A stretch of 64,000 bases of DNA from Daphnia carinata (taxonomy: Eukaryota; Arthropoda; Branchiopoda; Diplostraca; Daphniidae). The position numbers were made by a program, and so were the translations under genes. Below are positions 51,506-62,751 of the stretch, piece after piece (positions within the stretch are counted from its first letter, which is position 1; every line of letters starts with the position of its first letter). The notes below the pieces were generated by a model. The model searched no databases and was not told the origin of the DNA. It saw nothing but the letters and a program-made list of their open reading frames with translations. The stretch covers positions 7,242,446-7,306,445 of the forward strand of contig NC_081338.1 of assembly GCF_022539665.2 (NCBI RefSeq). Reading direction: 5' to 3'.

Positions 51506-54030
51506 ATGCGTACCTTACAATTCCTACCCGCCCTTCTTCTGCTTCTAACCCAGTCAAAAATCGTGCTTGGTGATGTTTTTTCTGCTGTTGCGGGCATGGA
51601 GGTTCTCGTTGCAACAGAATCGGAACTGGTAAAGCACCTGAATACTTATATCCAGGAAGAGGAGAACAGGATGAATCAACTGAGAGGGTAAGGAATTAAC
51701 CATTTCTGTCTCTTTAGCAAAACTTTTGTGACTTACCTTTTTGTTTTAGATTTCTCAAAGAGTACGAAAGCATGAATCAGGAGGCCAGTGTAGATGCGTC
51801 GAAATACTTGGCCAATCCAATCAATGCTTATTTGCTAGTGAAACGCCTTACGTCTGATTGGAAAAAAGTGGAAAAGGTCATGTCTCAAAATTCTGGATCA
51901 GGTATGTGTATAGTTATTTTTATATCCTTTTTTCTATTAGTTAATTCTATTACTCTCAATATCGATATTTCTGCTTTTACAGCGGTTGTCAAAAACATTA
52001 CCCAGCATCGCAACGTGTTACGATTTCCGTCTGATGACGATTTGAAGGGAGCCGCGGTAGCCCTCATGAGACTGCAAGATACTTACAAATTGGATACTCA
52101 TGCGTTAGCTGAAGGAAAGCTGCTGGGAAAGAAGTATTCTCGCCATCTTACTGGTATGAAATGTGTATCCAATTTAAAGGGTTCTCTATATACTAATTCC
52201 GCATGATCTATCTAGCTGGCGATTGCTGGGAACTTGGTCGTCAATCCTACAACAACGGTGACCACTACCACACCGTTCTTTGGATGGCAGAAGCTTTGAA
52301 CAAGTTTGAAAAAGAGTCGAGCAAAACTGTTGCAAAGGAAAATATTCTCGATTACTTGGCTTTTTCTACCTTTAAACAAGGTATAAGAGTGGATTAGTTA
52401 TAGTAATTTCAGAATTTATTGTGGATTGTATATAATGTAGGTAATTTGGAAGAAGCGTTGCAGTTGACTCTTGAATTGCTCAAGATTGTTCCATACCACG
52501 AACGTGCGATTGGCAACAAAAAACACTACGAAAAACTTCTTCTTCAGCGAGGAATCGTCTATCGCGAAGGAGACAATGGCAAGTAAGTGACGCAGATCAC
52601 TTGTACCTTTTCCGTTTTTTTGTTACATACTTCATCGTTTTCTGCCTTTGCTGTCGATATAGCGCAAATTTAAGCCAGCCCTTCAACACGGCCAACCTGA
52701 AGTTAACAAAACCCTCAGGAAGCACCAACAACTGGGATGTGTATGAACAACTGTGCAGGTACGATCTTCAAAGCGGTGGATAATCTTCCTTGATGAGTAA
52801 CATGTTATGCTTTGCAGAGGTGAGAAGTTGATGGATCCCAAAATAGAAGCAAAGCTTCGTTGTCGTTACATAACCAGGAACGTGCCCTTCTTTTTCATTC
52901 AACCTATCAAGATGGAAGAGGCCTACCTGAAACCACTTATTGTCATCTATCACGATATTATCTCTGACGACGAAATTGCGACTGTGAAGAAACTGGCACA
53001 ACCCAAGGTACAAACGTAAAGTTGTTGAGAATAGTTATGCAGGTTGTTTATTCATTTTTTATCGTATAGTTTCAACGAGCAACCGTTCAAAAAAGAGAGA
53101 CAGGTGAACGTGAAGTATCTACTTTTCGAATCGCGAAATCGTCATGGTTAAAAAATGTAGAACACGAGGATGTACTTAAGGTTGGTTGAGTCGAAAATGA
53201 CCTTTTTCTGTTTCGTCACTTTCTGTATCAACATTTATAGATTGATCGTCGTGTTGGCGACATTACTGGACTTGACATGGCCACAGCTGAAGATCTACAA
53301 GTATGCAATTACGGCATTGGAGGGCATTATGAACCTCACTACGACCATGCCAGGGTATACGAAACGCAGTCATCGTGATTTCCACTATCAACATTCACGT
53401 TAACGTTGTTTTTTTTTTTTATACCGTCTTCTATTTCACCCATAGAAAGGAGAAGTTCAGAAAGACTTTGGATGGGGCAACCGGATTGCCACTTGGTTAT
53501 TTTATGTAAGTATAAAGGCGAAGCATGTTTCGCTAGCAAGGGTAGCACTAAAGGGCGAATTATCGTTTACGCGTTTCATATGGCTGTTTTTTTATGATAT
53601 CGGAAAGAAAATATTTTTGGGGTTGCAATAACTTTGAGAAAAATTTGCTTCTGATTTATAGTGATGTTCTTATTGAAGTTTCCTTTAAAGCTGATTGCCT
53701 TTTATTGTTCTAGATGAGTGACGTCGAGGCTGGCGGCGCGACTGTCTTCCCAAAGCTCGACCTTTCCTTATGGCCAAAAAAAGGAAGCGCTGCTTTTTGG
53801 TATAACCTGGATCCGAATGGTGAAGGCAACGACTTCACCCAGCATGCTGCTTGTCCTGTTCTTACTGGATCTAAATGGGGTAAGAACACGCACAAAAATA
53901 ATTTTTTTTTTATAGTTTACTCAACTCTAAATATTTTGAATTGTTTTAAGTTTCCAATAAATGGATTCACGAGCGAAATCAAGAATTCCGTCGTCCTTGC
54001 GGTTTGCACCCAGATTCAGAAATGTTGTGA
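51506..54030 (+). CDS. Prolyl 4-hydroxylase subunit alpha (collagen-type), copy 1
   Basis: An ER 2-oxoglutarate/Fe(II) dioxygenase that forms 4-hydroxyproline in collagen-like chains, normally in an alpha2beta2 complex with protein disulfide isomerase. Exons: 51506-51687, 51750-51901, 51983-52153, 52216-52380, 52441-52582, 52663-52758, 52818-53007, 53070-53180, 53241-53354, 53446-53505, 53714-53879, 53951-54030 (542 codons plus stop). A signal peptide covers residues 1-22 (LLLLLTQSKIVLG). The P4H N-terminal dimerisation region is at about 25-155, and a TPR-like peptide-binding domain follows around AGDCWELGRQSYNNGDHYHT. In the catalytic domain, iron ligands are His436 and Asp438 (EPHYD) and His505 (QHAACPV), and Lys515 (GSKW) binds 2-oxoglutarate. 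It ends in the conserved KWIHERNQEFRRPC. Length fits the family. A second copy begins at 63679. Confidence 0.97.
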
Positions 54031-54067
54031 TTAGTTGTTGATTTTTAATTATGATGTTGATAGTTCT

Positions 54068-54073
54068 AATAAA
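54068..54073 (+). terminator. Polyadenylation signal AATAAA for prolyl 4-hydroxylase copy 1
   Basis: A canonical hexamer 38 bases after the stop codon, followed by a T-rich stretch. Confidence 0.7.
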
Positions 54074-54222
54074 TTTTTTCGGTCGATAAGTTTGACGATT
54101 ATAGACTCTGAATGTGTGCAATACTGACTTGTATTTCCTAGTAGAAATTCCCTTTATTGTAGTATGTATAATATTCAATTGTGAAAACTTGTAAAGCCGA
54201 AATCTGTATAGAAATGGTACAA

Positions 54223-54249
54223 AATAAGCCCAACTAAGTCGGGCTTATT
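54223..54249. repeat. 9-bp palindromic hairpin
   Basis: AATAAGCCC (54223-54231) and GGGCTTATT (54241-54249) flank a 9-base loop. The half-site GGGCTTATT recurs just downstream in the repeat at 54266-54440, so this is probably part of that element. Confidence 0.6.
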
Positions 54250-54265
54250 TCGTCGTGTTTCTTTT

Positions 54266-54440
54266 GGGTAAAAAGGATTGCCATACAAGCGCCCTGTACC
54301 ATATTGGCGCCCCAACTTCGGTTTGGGAAAAGTCAGACTTATTTTTTTGTCGGGCTTATTTTCAAGCTCCTTACTTCTTGAACATCGGGAGCCGTTGAGT
54401 GAAATAAAACTGGATACTTTACCAATAGATGGCTATACCG
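54266..54440 (+). repeat. Dispersed repeat, copy A (pairs with 58265-58437)
   Basis: It begins GGGTAAAAAGGATTGCCATA and ends in CAATAGATGGCTATACCG. It is the same length and clearly similar throughout to 58265-58437, including ATCGGGAGCCGTTGAGTGAA. It is non-coding. Its left terminus matches mini-family 1. Confidence 0.75.
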
Positions 54441-55351
54441 TTTGGTGGGTCGTCTGCGGTATAAATTCAAGGTTTACCATACGTTAGCTGCTATGGAATA
54501 AAGCTATGGACAAAGCTTATTTGTTTATTGTGCTACATTCCCACGAATAGTATGATAAAATGTAATGGTGTGGTTCCTACCTTCGTGTATTTATGCTTCT
54601 GTATATTTTTTGAAGTGAATCACATTTAATGGATTATTTCTGTGCAATGATTAGTCAGGTGGTCAGCTGCCATAACCAAACAACTTCTGCAACTTATTGG
54701 AGTTATTACTTTGCTTTCATCATGATATTCGGTTGTTCATTGATAGGTATTAAATTTATATTTTGGCAGTCATAATGCAATAGTTATGATTCTGCCTTTA
54801 TGACATAGCTAATGAAACTTAAATTGCAAAGGATGCTGTCAATGAGGGAACATTACAAATGACACAACTCAAATGTGTTGAAAAAACATAGTTTTATTCT
54901 GCTACTCTTTGTCTTTTCGTCGTGTCCTGCCTTGTCTGAGAAACACAGCATGTGTGGTTTTGCAAACCCCTAACTATTACCATTTTGTCAGTCTTCTCAT
55001 CATATCTACTGAGGGATTCAAATGGCAAGATTTTGTGTTGAGGAGTGAGGTATTATACTTATATTTTGGCAGTCAGTGTGAGATTAGCACGACTGTGCTT
55101 TTTTTAGCCTGTGGAGTTAACAGTGCAATGAATGCCGGCACTGTAGGAAGGTCCCCAATTAAACAGAACTACTGGATTGCAATACATCATGACATTGTCA
55201 TGCCCTTGGACCACTCATCATTTCGTGTAAGTTTTAATCTGGTAGAAAGCAGCCTGTTTCTCTATATTTGTGATGTCAACAGTTAACAACCACTATTTCA
55301 GCAGCTTTCTTTCATTTCTACTTTTCAGCCAACACACATCTTGGCCTCACC
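54441..55351. other. Spacer, no gene seen
   Basis: AT-rich sequence with an open stretch at 54909-55286 that resembles no family I know. It leads directly into the GC-rich minisatellite. Confidence 0.45.
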
Positions 55352-55506
55352 CGTCGCCTAGTCTTTGCCTCGCCCCGTCTTCGTCCCGCCCGTCGCCCCG
55401 TCTTCGTCCCGTCCGTCGCCCCGTCTTCGTCCCGTCCGTCGCCCCATCTTCGCCTCGCCCGTCGCCCCATCTTCGCCTCGCCCGTCGCCCCGTCGTCGCC
55501 TCGCTT
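55352..55506. repeat. 23-bp GC-rich minisatellite, about 6-7 units
   Basis: The unit is close to GTCGCCCCGTCTTCGTCCCG plus three bases. Two adjacent units are identical, two more share a CATCTTCGCC variant, and the first units are partly truncated. The 23-bp period is not a multiple of three. GC content is far above the surroundings. Confidence 0.85.
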
Positions 55507-55587
55507 CTCCCCTCGTCATGGCCTCGGAGTCGCCACGTCATTGCCTCATCTTTGTGGTATCATTGTATTTTGTAATGTTGTATAGTG

Positions 55588-55920
55588 CTAACTAACACGC
55601 TGGCTGCCACGCCTCTTAGATCCCCTTTTTTTTTTAGCTGTATAGGGACGGGCCGCGCTGTTCTGCCTCATGGCCTATCTGCCATGAGGTGGGGCAGTTG
55701 CCACTGCCCAAGATTGGCCGTAAGGCTTTTTAGGCAACGCACCGTAGGGACTCCCTTTTGTCGATGTGTGGTGGAGACCCGGGATGTGCGTTTCCACAAC
55801 GGTCTCCACCATCACATCAGCCCGGACTTGTCAGCGGACAGTCCCCCTTGGTCGCTATCTCTCTGATAGCGACGTAGGTAGTGTAGTTGTTAGTGGCGTG
55901 GCAGCCAGCCTGTTAGTTAG
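55588..55920. repeat. Terminal-inverted-repeat element with four internal perfect hairpins
   Basis: The outer arms 55588-55613 and 55895-55920 are reverse complements at 25 of 26 positions (CTGGCTGCCACGCC / GGCGTGGCAGCCAG core). Inside lie four separate stems: 55666-55674/55681-55689 (9 bp), 55692-55698/55703-55709 (7 bp), 55769-55779/55801-55811 (11 bp, extendable with ATGTG/CACAT), and 55851-55858/55866-55873 (8 bp). No clear target-site duplication was found. It could be a MITE or a structured non-coding RNA closed by a long basal stem. It resembles no RNA family known to me. Confidence 0.75.
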
Positions 55921-56061
55921 TTATGTATGTATGTATGCCTTGTATTGTATTTTAAAATGTAAATATTAGTGGTGGATTTGAGGGTGGATGGAGGGACAAT
56001 AAAATGCTTTATTCTCACATGAATTTTGTTTTTATTTTCATCACCATATCTATCAACTGTT

Positions 56062-56128
56062 TTGAGAATCGAACCCTAGACCATCGGCACACTAGTCCAA
56101 TGCTTTACAGTTAAGCCAACTACAACGT
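56062..56128 (-). repeat. tRNA-like sequence
   Basis: The reverse strand reads TAGTTGGCTTAACTGTAAAGC, then GGTCTAGGGTTCGATTC. The B box is good, the A box weaker, and the acceptor stem degenerate. It points away from the next tRNA-like sequence, as at the 7.4-7.8 kb locus. Confidence 0.45.
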
Positions 56129-56213
56129 TACGAACTTGATAATTTCTTCCTAGAAGTCCTTGTTAAAACTGCATACGTACATATGCTTTCATATGAGGAT
56201 AATTTCATGTACA

Positions 56214-56283
56214 GTACCTAATGGCTCAGTGGTAGAGCGCTGGGCTATGATACCAGATATCTGAGGTTCGAATCCCAGTGTAA
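56214..56283 (+). repeat. tRNA-like head of repeat copy 3
   Basis: It reads ATGGCTCAGTGGTAGAGCGC, a central arm, then GAGGTTCGAATCCC. Both Pol III boxes are near consensus. The acceptor arms do not pair, so it is more likely a tRNA-derived head than a tRNA gene. It sits at about the same distance from the repeat body as the head at 7733. Confidence 0.5.
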
Positions 56284-56404
56284 TAATACAATTATAGTAT
56301 AATGTGAAAAAGTGATAGCTCAGGAAATAAACCGGATATCACTTGTAGAAGTGTCTAATGATAATGTGAAGACATATAATAGCAAAGGATGAAAAACAGA
56401 CAAT

Positions 56405-58186
56405 GAAAGTAACCAAATTTGGAAAAATATTTGATAAAAAAAATTTTATTGACAATTCTCTGCACATTACAATTATTTTTGCAACTTTAAAAAGGCACAA
56501 TAGCCCTTTCAAAAGTTGCCGTCAACCCAGGCAGGGGGAGACACTGCCTTGTTGACCCACCGGGGAGATTACCCGGTGATTGGCTAAGAGAAGCCGGAAG
56601 AAGAGCTGAAGATTTGGAACATTTTTACAGGAGCGATTAACCTTTAGTTCGGATTTGTGGGCAGCCACGTCGCCCTCCGTGAACACATCATCGGACGAAG
56701 CGGCACCCCACGTCCCCTTTTCCGGCCAGAGCCCTCCAAACCTCGGTATATGTTGTTTTTATATATACCGTACAGTAGGGGCATGACCCCCTACGGGCTT
56801 ATTACGAGTCAAGGGGAAACGGGGCTACGGAAAGGAAGGGAGCCCAGATATGCACTTCAATTTTTAAAATATCAAATACCGTCTCGGGAATCCGAATGAA
56901 GTATAGAAATGTCATGTCATCCATCCAATCATTACAATTTATTCAGTGTCTTGCCCCAACCAAGAATCTTTTCAGATCCAATGTTGCTAATAACCTATAC
57001 TGAGAAAAGAAAAACAACACCATTAAGCATCTCAATTGTTGCTCATGTGACTTACATGACTCATAGATTCAACTTCTGGCAGAAGCTTCGGAAAGGCCAT
57101 ACAAATTGCAGATGAAAATCATTGTATAAGGCTCTTGAATGATAAAATAGCACCGTAGAATGTTGCATTGTTGATAGTTGTGTTCCCAGTATGCTAAAAA
57201 TCCTTTCCTATTGGATAAAATTTTTTTTTGTAGATTATACATGGTTGGCAAAAAGGAGGAGAAATGCTTCGTCATAAATTCAAAATTTTTTCAAGAAAAT
57301 TCCTTTCAGACCTAAAGAGTCCATGTATGATGTTCTTCGCTGCAATGCCAGCGAAGTGAAACATCTTTAGGGCCATTTAAGTACCCAGCTTCACCAACAC
57401 TCTGAACGTAAAGGACAAGTTGTTCTTTAGCAAAAGAAGCAGAATTATTTGAGGCTTCTAGCTGTGACAACTATAAAGGATTGCTGTTATACAAGATTCA
57501 TTTACACAAGATGGTACTTCTCATTAGACAATGTGCATACTCTATTACTTTACCTCATACCCTAATGGTAATGCACTGTGTTTTTTCAACTGTAGGCTCA
57601 CTCTTCCATCCTGTAACACTTCCAGACTTGACTTGATCCCCCACTAAAATTCTGTGAATGCAAAATAATAGCATTAAAAATACTTTTTCGATAGACAAAA
57701 AACCGAAAAGTACCTAATCCATGTTTGATGTTGAACTCATGCCATTTCTGGGTTTCCATACCACACCCATTTTCGGCAGTCTTTATGGTAATATTAATCA
57801 AAGCCACATGTACCACTATAAAATGGATGTTGAAAAGCAAATAAAAACCTGTTGAGATGGATATCAGGAGAATCAGAATAGATCTCAATCAACTTCAGTT
57901 ATTCTTTTCCCTATAGTACTTAGTGGCATAGCATAATAAATATACTTGCCTCAATTCAGAACCATAGACCAACGGAAAAGAACACAGAAATGTAGCTGTG
58001 AAAGCATATCACTTTAAAACACAGGATCAGGTATAGATCACCTAAGAGTAGACCTAAAATGCAAAGGCAAAAATATTGGGCACGGTTGCAGTTTACCAAG
58101 CATAATAGCAAAATAAGATAATTATTAAAGAAAAACATATGCACACTTGGGTTGCCGAATGGGTAAGTTTGATGCAATCTATGGCA
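56405..58186 (+). repeat. tRNA-headed hairpin-rich repeat, copy 3, with long 3' segment
   Basis: It is collinear with about 7930-9705 over its full length. All five hairpins of the body are retained, and the following 1.27 kb differs only by scattered substitutions and a few small indels (one near 57420). The stretch 56909-57115 is identical by eye to 8443-8649. It ends at the same GGCAATC motif as copy 2. No mobility gene is visible. Confidence 0.8.
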
Positions 58187-58290
58187 ATCTGTTTTGTTTT
58201 ACCGCTATCGACCGGTAGATGGCGATAGCAGTGAAACAGAAAAAAGGCCGATATTTTTTTTTTTTTGGGGGTAAAACGGATTGCCATAGA
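58187..58290. repeat. Short MITE-like repeat with both ends visible, mini-family 1
   Basis: Ends are GGCAATCTGTTTTGTTTTACC and, inverted, GGTAAAACGGATTGCC. A second inverted pair, GCAATCTATGGCAATC, extends outward on the left (58175-58190) and its complement lies on the right. The interior carries a hairpin-like CGCTATCGACCGGTAGATGGCGATAGC and a T-tract. It is about 100 bp and non-coding. Confidence 0.6.
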
Positions 58291-58437
58291 TTGCCGTACA
58301 AGCACGCTGTACCATCCTGGCGCGCCAGCATCGGATTGGAAAAGTCGGACTTATTTTCAAGCCCGTAACTTTTTGAACATCGGGAGCCGTTGAGTGAAGT
58401 AAAACTGGATACCTTACCAATAGATGGCTACACCGTT
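58265..58437 (+). repeat. Dispersed repeat, copy B (pairs with 54266-54440)
   Basis: It shares the whole course of copy A with substitutions and a short deletion near position 60. It overlaps the right end of the 58187-58290 element, so the two repeats may be one composite unit. Confidence 0.7.
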
Positions 58438-58536
58438 AAACATATTCTCTTACAGAATCCATCTACCGATGTCAAGAAGCCTAATCCCAAGGGCAATAGA
58501 GGAAAAATAAGTTTATATAAGGAATGTAATGGTATA

Positions 58537-58542
58537 TTTATT
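58537..58542 (-). terminator. Polyadenylation signal AATAAA for neutral ceramidase
   Basis: On the minus strand AATAAA lies about 49 bases past the ceramidase stop codon. Confidence 0.65.
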
Positions 58543-58590
58543 TCCTTATTGAAACATGTTCAGGGAAACAAGTTACCTCGTCATCAGCTA

Positions 58591-61473
58591 CTAGGCTCCT
58601 ACCTGCAATTTAAATATATAATTTTCAATGTGAGTATTCTGGAGAAGATAAATAGTGCAATTAAACGATATTACCATAAAGGATTGGGTAGTCCCGTTGT
58701 AAGCAACACCTTTGCCATTTATTTTTTTATAATATCCGAAGTGTGAAATACGATACTCGCCTTCTGGAGTATCGGCTGGCACTATCCAGCGTAGGTGGGC
58801 TTCGCTCTGTCCAACGCCTGATGTTCTTTCCCAAAAGAAGCTGGTAAGGAATAAAAGAATTAATGAATATTCTTATAATACCCTCAGATAACCGTTAAAC
58901 ATGTGAGTACAATGTATCAAAATGGGCGTCGGTTCGGATGACTTTCCAAGAACCATCAGTCTGCTTGGCCTCCACCTTCATAAATGTATCCTCCAGCATT
59001 AGATTGTTACGAGGATGCCCAGCAACCTGATAAACGAAAAGATTCCAAGTTTGTAGATTCTCTAAAATTTTCTTATAAAATCTCACGAATGTCGCTGTCA
59101 CGGTCTCGCTAGGTCGTACAAATGGATACGGCTGTACGACGCAATCACCGAATAGGCGCTTGAACGCCGGTTTATCAAAAACGACGCCAGGTACGAGGGA
59201 AATTTGCTTATCCAATAAAAATGGTGGTGGTGGACCATCAGACAAGATCTCATTCTATATAAAATGTTATCAATGAGGTGATGTTTGCAAAATAGAACAG
59301 TGAAAATTGCCTAAACCTTGAAAATAGCTCGCGTCAATTTCTTGTACTGGTCCAGATAAGCGGACAGAGTGTGTGGACCATAAATTGTTGACGCACCTTC
59401 GTACCGTTGGACCTGTAGATTCATCGTCATTTACCGTGAAGCCAATTGTGACTCAAGGGAAGAAACGTGTGTACCTGATATTCTTCGAAAGTGGTGATGT
59501 AATGAGTATAGACGTTAGAGAGTCCGGCAATGACCGTTTTAACGTTGGACCCTCCTCCATTGTTACTAGCTTCGGCATTGAGAGCTTCCCGGAGCCTTCT
59601 TCCTGCCATGGTAGTAAATTCACCCGGAACTGCTGCGATGAGCAGCTGTCCGATTCGTAAGACTTGTGTTTCCACGATGCTAGGATGCCAGTCGTACGGC
59701 CACGTAATCTGTAAGGATATAGAAAACTGCTATGGAAACCTATCTCTAAGGTTTTTAAAATTATAACATCATAAATTTTGTACGAGCTGTAGCGGAGGAA
59801 GCCTTGAAGTATCTTTCAATAGACAATACTATTTTTACGGACTCTTGATACACAGTCAGTTGCCTTTGCGGGAATCGGTTCATGGAGTACGTGACTAACA
59901 CCATAAAATACTGTAAGACTAACCTCTCCAGTAGAAAGCAAAACTGGTTTGGGTGAATGACATCGCTTGACGTCTTCACTCGGTTTAACCAATGCCGAAC
60001 CTAGTCACAAGATACAGGAAAGATTCAACGAGAATTAATAGTTGGAATTAAGCCAATTTACCCACGAGGTTCCAAAAACTGTTTTCAGAAGTCGTTCCCT
60101 GCGTGAAATCGAAGGCTCCTGGTCCGTCTGTAGTCCCCGCTGCGAAACTGTATCCCATGGCCGGCTTGCACAATTTTGTCTAGTTGCAACAAAAGCATTA
60201 AAACATTGAAAGTGTACGGTTAGAGCTTATTCCTTGCATTTTTTTACCATAGTTGGTCCGTTGACAGGATCATCGATTTCAACCTGATAGTCGGTCATGT
60301 TGACAAACTGATGGGTATACTGAACTGGGCCTTCCAGCGCCTCTAACTGTGAATTGTCTTTTTCAAACATGCCCTGTGTGCGAGATCAGGAGTATAAATT
60401 TTTCCAAATTTGCTTTATGCCTTAGAGTTACCCAAGCTTTCTGAAACTGTTTTTCTCCAATAATTCGGGTGCTATCGACCATATCTTTCCCGGGTCCGAA
60501 GGCGATGCATTTCTGTGTCCTACCATTGCACGTAGAGCTAACAAAATCACATGGAAGCCCCGTGTCGATGCATTTCGCTCCCATTGTGTTGGGAGAAACA
60601 TCTCCTAGGTTCGAACTAGCGAAAGCTGCCACAAATGGTCCCTGTTATGTTGTTAATAGACAGGATTATTTTGATCTTTAATCAAAGAAATTATTGAATA
60701 ATGGCAGACTTTTCCTGGCATTATATCAACTCCGTTAACAGCACCCTCAAACAGCAATCCTGCGTAACCTTTGTTGTCCGACGAAATGAAGGGATTGGTG
60801 TTATTCATGCTGGTACAATGAACGGCATACCAGTTTATAATGCCCATGTCTTGACCGGCGGTTGAAACGAATTTGAGCTGAATCATATCCTTGTCCGTGT
60901 TGTATGTATACCTGTCATGGGAAACATTGTGTAATAAATTAGTCTCATACCGCTCACTTTCTACCCAAAAAATTACTTGGCTCTTTCGGGTGCCGGATTA
61001 TTTAGGTAAGAGGCAGGGCTACGATTAATGTTGGCGTCAACTAATATATCTTGTGAATAAAAAATGTTTGCAGATTGCATATTTTTGCTGGCGAAGACAA
61101 TACTCTTGAAAGAAAAAGAGATAGTTAGATAAACACAGGATTATCTCCTTTCGAATTTGCACACTTACCTTAACGATGCCCTCGACCAAAGCATCGAAAG
61201 ATTGTTGAACCCAGCCTTTGCTGGTAATGAGAAAGAGGACATATTGAAGATATCCACCAGGCCCTGAGTGCGTGTGTGTTCCGCTTAGAACAACGTTTTT
61301 GTGCGAGTAAATTCCGGGTAATTCCACCTCCAATCGCTTCACAACCTAATCAAATATAAATCTATTAATAAAAAATAGGTATCGCGTAAATCGAACCAGT
61401 ATCCATTTCTCGGATGTTTCAGTTTTTCGCGTTCCCACAAAAAACCAGTTCTATTAATTCTACGCTGCTTTCC

Positions 61474-61516
<43 letters not shown>

Positions 61517-62751
61517 TCAATGGCAACAAAATAAAGGAGAGAAAGGATACTGCTGGGTGAGAAACATTGAGGAGGTGGGACTTCGATTGTTCATGCGTTC
61601 CGGCATTGCCTGTGAGCGTGTAAAACTTCAGTTGATTGCCGGCCGCAATTGAATGCACTTGTTTTCTTTCTTATTACAGGTTTTGTTCAACCGTGAAAGA
61701 ACTAGTGTTATCTTCGTTTGGCGTGGAAGAAACGAATCTTCTGGCCTTTGTGATACAACACATTTTCAGATAACGTACAGTAAGTAAACAATTTTATGGA
61801 TAAAAGGATTTTAACCGGTACATCTTTACGTCGGTTTTGTCGAATGAATTTGACTGTCAAGGAAGATCAGAAGATGAGTACAAAAAATTCTCGCAAAAAA
61901 TGGAGCATTAAAGCTTGAACTTAATAATCGCGAAACATGTTTATCTACGAGGAGTTTAATAACGTTACGATGAAAGAAACTTCAAGGCCAGTTAATTAGT
62001 AATAAAAGAAGCTGAAGGGCAATCTTTTCGTAATTCCTGAGGGTTTACCTGTTTCCACGAGCAACTCAACAACAAGAATTTTTTAGAAGTGCTGCTATCT
62101 AGCTTTAACGAGGGAAGAGGAATTCTGGTTTGAGATCCAAACGAATGACCATATGTTACAGAGTTTTCTCAGTTTAGTCGTTCTTAATGGGAAAATAAAA
62201 CAGTTTAATTTAATTAACTTCATGGGAACCTTAGTTATGATATCGGTTTCTTTCCCGATTCACCGATTTTTTTTTAACGTTATCTATCCAGCTGCGATAA
62301 AAACTGTCGTCTGTTTAGAAAGTGAATGGTTTTCTTACTTCTGTTTTGATGACTTGATCCATCAAAGCGCAATCCACGCTAACAAATGCGACGCGGTTTA
62401 TTTCGTCGTCAATAACAAACGCTCGCGAATATTGGCGCGTGTGGATTCCTGCAGATTTTTGTGCTGGCTGCGCGTATCCCATCTAAGACAAAATTAAACC
62501 AAAATAAAACTTAAATTGCATTTTACTTTTTAAGTAGCAACTAAAAATTAGATGATGTTTGAAGAAGAAGAAAAGGAAAATAACAGTATTTCCCCAACAT
62601 CGTTAAGTTAGTTTAGCAAAATTACCATGTTAATGTCAGCCGCAGGTCCAGTAACATCGGCAATTCCCACGCCAACTTGGTAAGTCGATGGTTCAGCGGA
62701 AGAAGCACGAAAAGCGAAAGCAAAAACGATGACATGGAAAAAAAACTCCAT
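58591..62751 (-). CDS. Neutral ceramidase (N-acylsphingosine amidohydrolase 2 type)
   Basis: A secreted or cell-surface zinc amidase that cleaves ceramide to sphingosine and fatty acid. Exons in coding order: 62751-62626, 62482-62339, 61345-61169, 61104-60977, 60911-60710, 60641-60432, 60373-60248, 60179-60062, 60000-59924, 59708-59475, 59412-59317, 59254-58911, 58840-58675, 58602-58591; 719 codons plus stop, all in phase. A signal peptide covers residues 1-19 (FFFHVIVFAFAFRASSA). The N-terminal signature VGIADVTGPAADINMMGYA, zinc histidines in SGTHTHSGPGG (114, 116), another His in WYAVHCTSMNN, and the catalytic serine in NLGDVSPN (Ser275 in this model) are all present. The Ig-like C-terminal domain follows VVIAGL-type and ASTIYGPHTLSAY motifs. 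The last 72-bp intron is open in frame, so its removal is uncertain. The upstream in-frame extension to 62892 was not used because the signal peptide starts at 62751. Confidence 0.96.
61476..61514. repeat. Poly-A tract (39) in ceramidase intron 2
   Basis: Thirty-nine consecutive A on the plus strand (T in the ceramidase pre-mRNA), inside the 993-bp intron 61346-62338. It might be the tail of an inserted retro-element, but no tRNA head or clear flanking duplication was found. Confidence 0.8.

Noticed and set aside
55270-55595. Arg/Pro/Ser-rich open frames of up to about 100 codons.
   Set aside because: They come from the 23-bp minisatellite read in different frames; not a gene.
61549-61650. 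Open stretch in ceramidase intron 2 that might be an extra exon.
   Set aside because: The exons on either side join in phase into the conserved family sequence without it.
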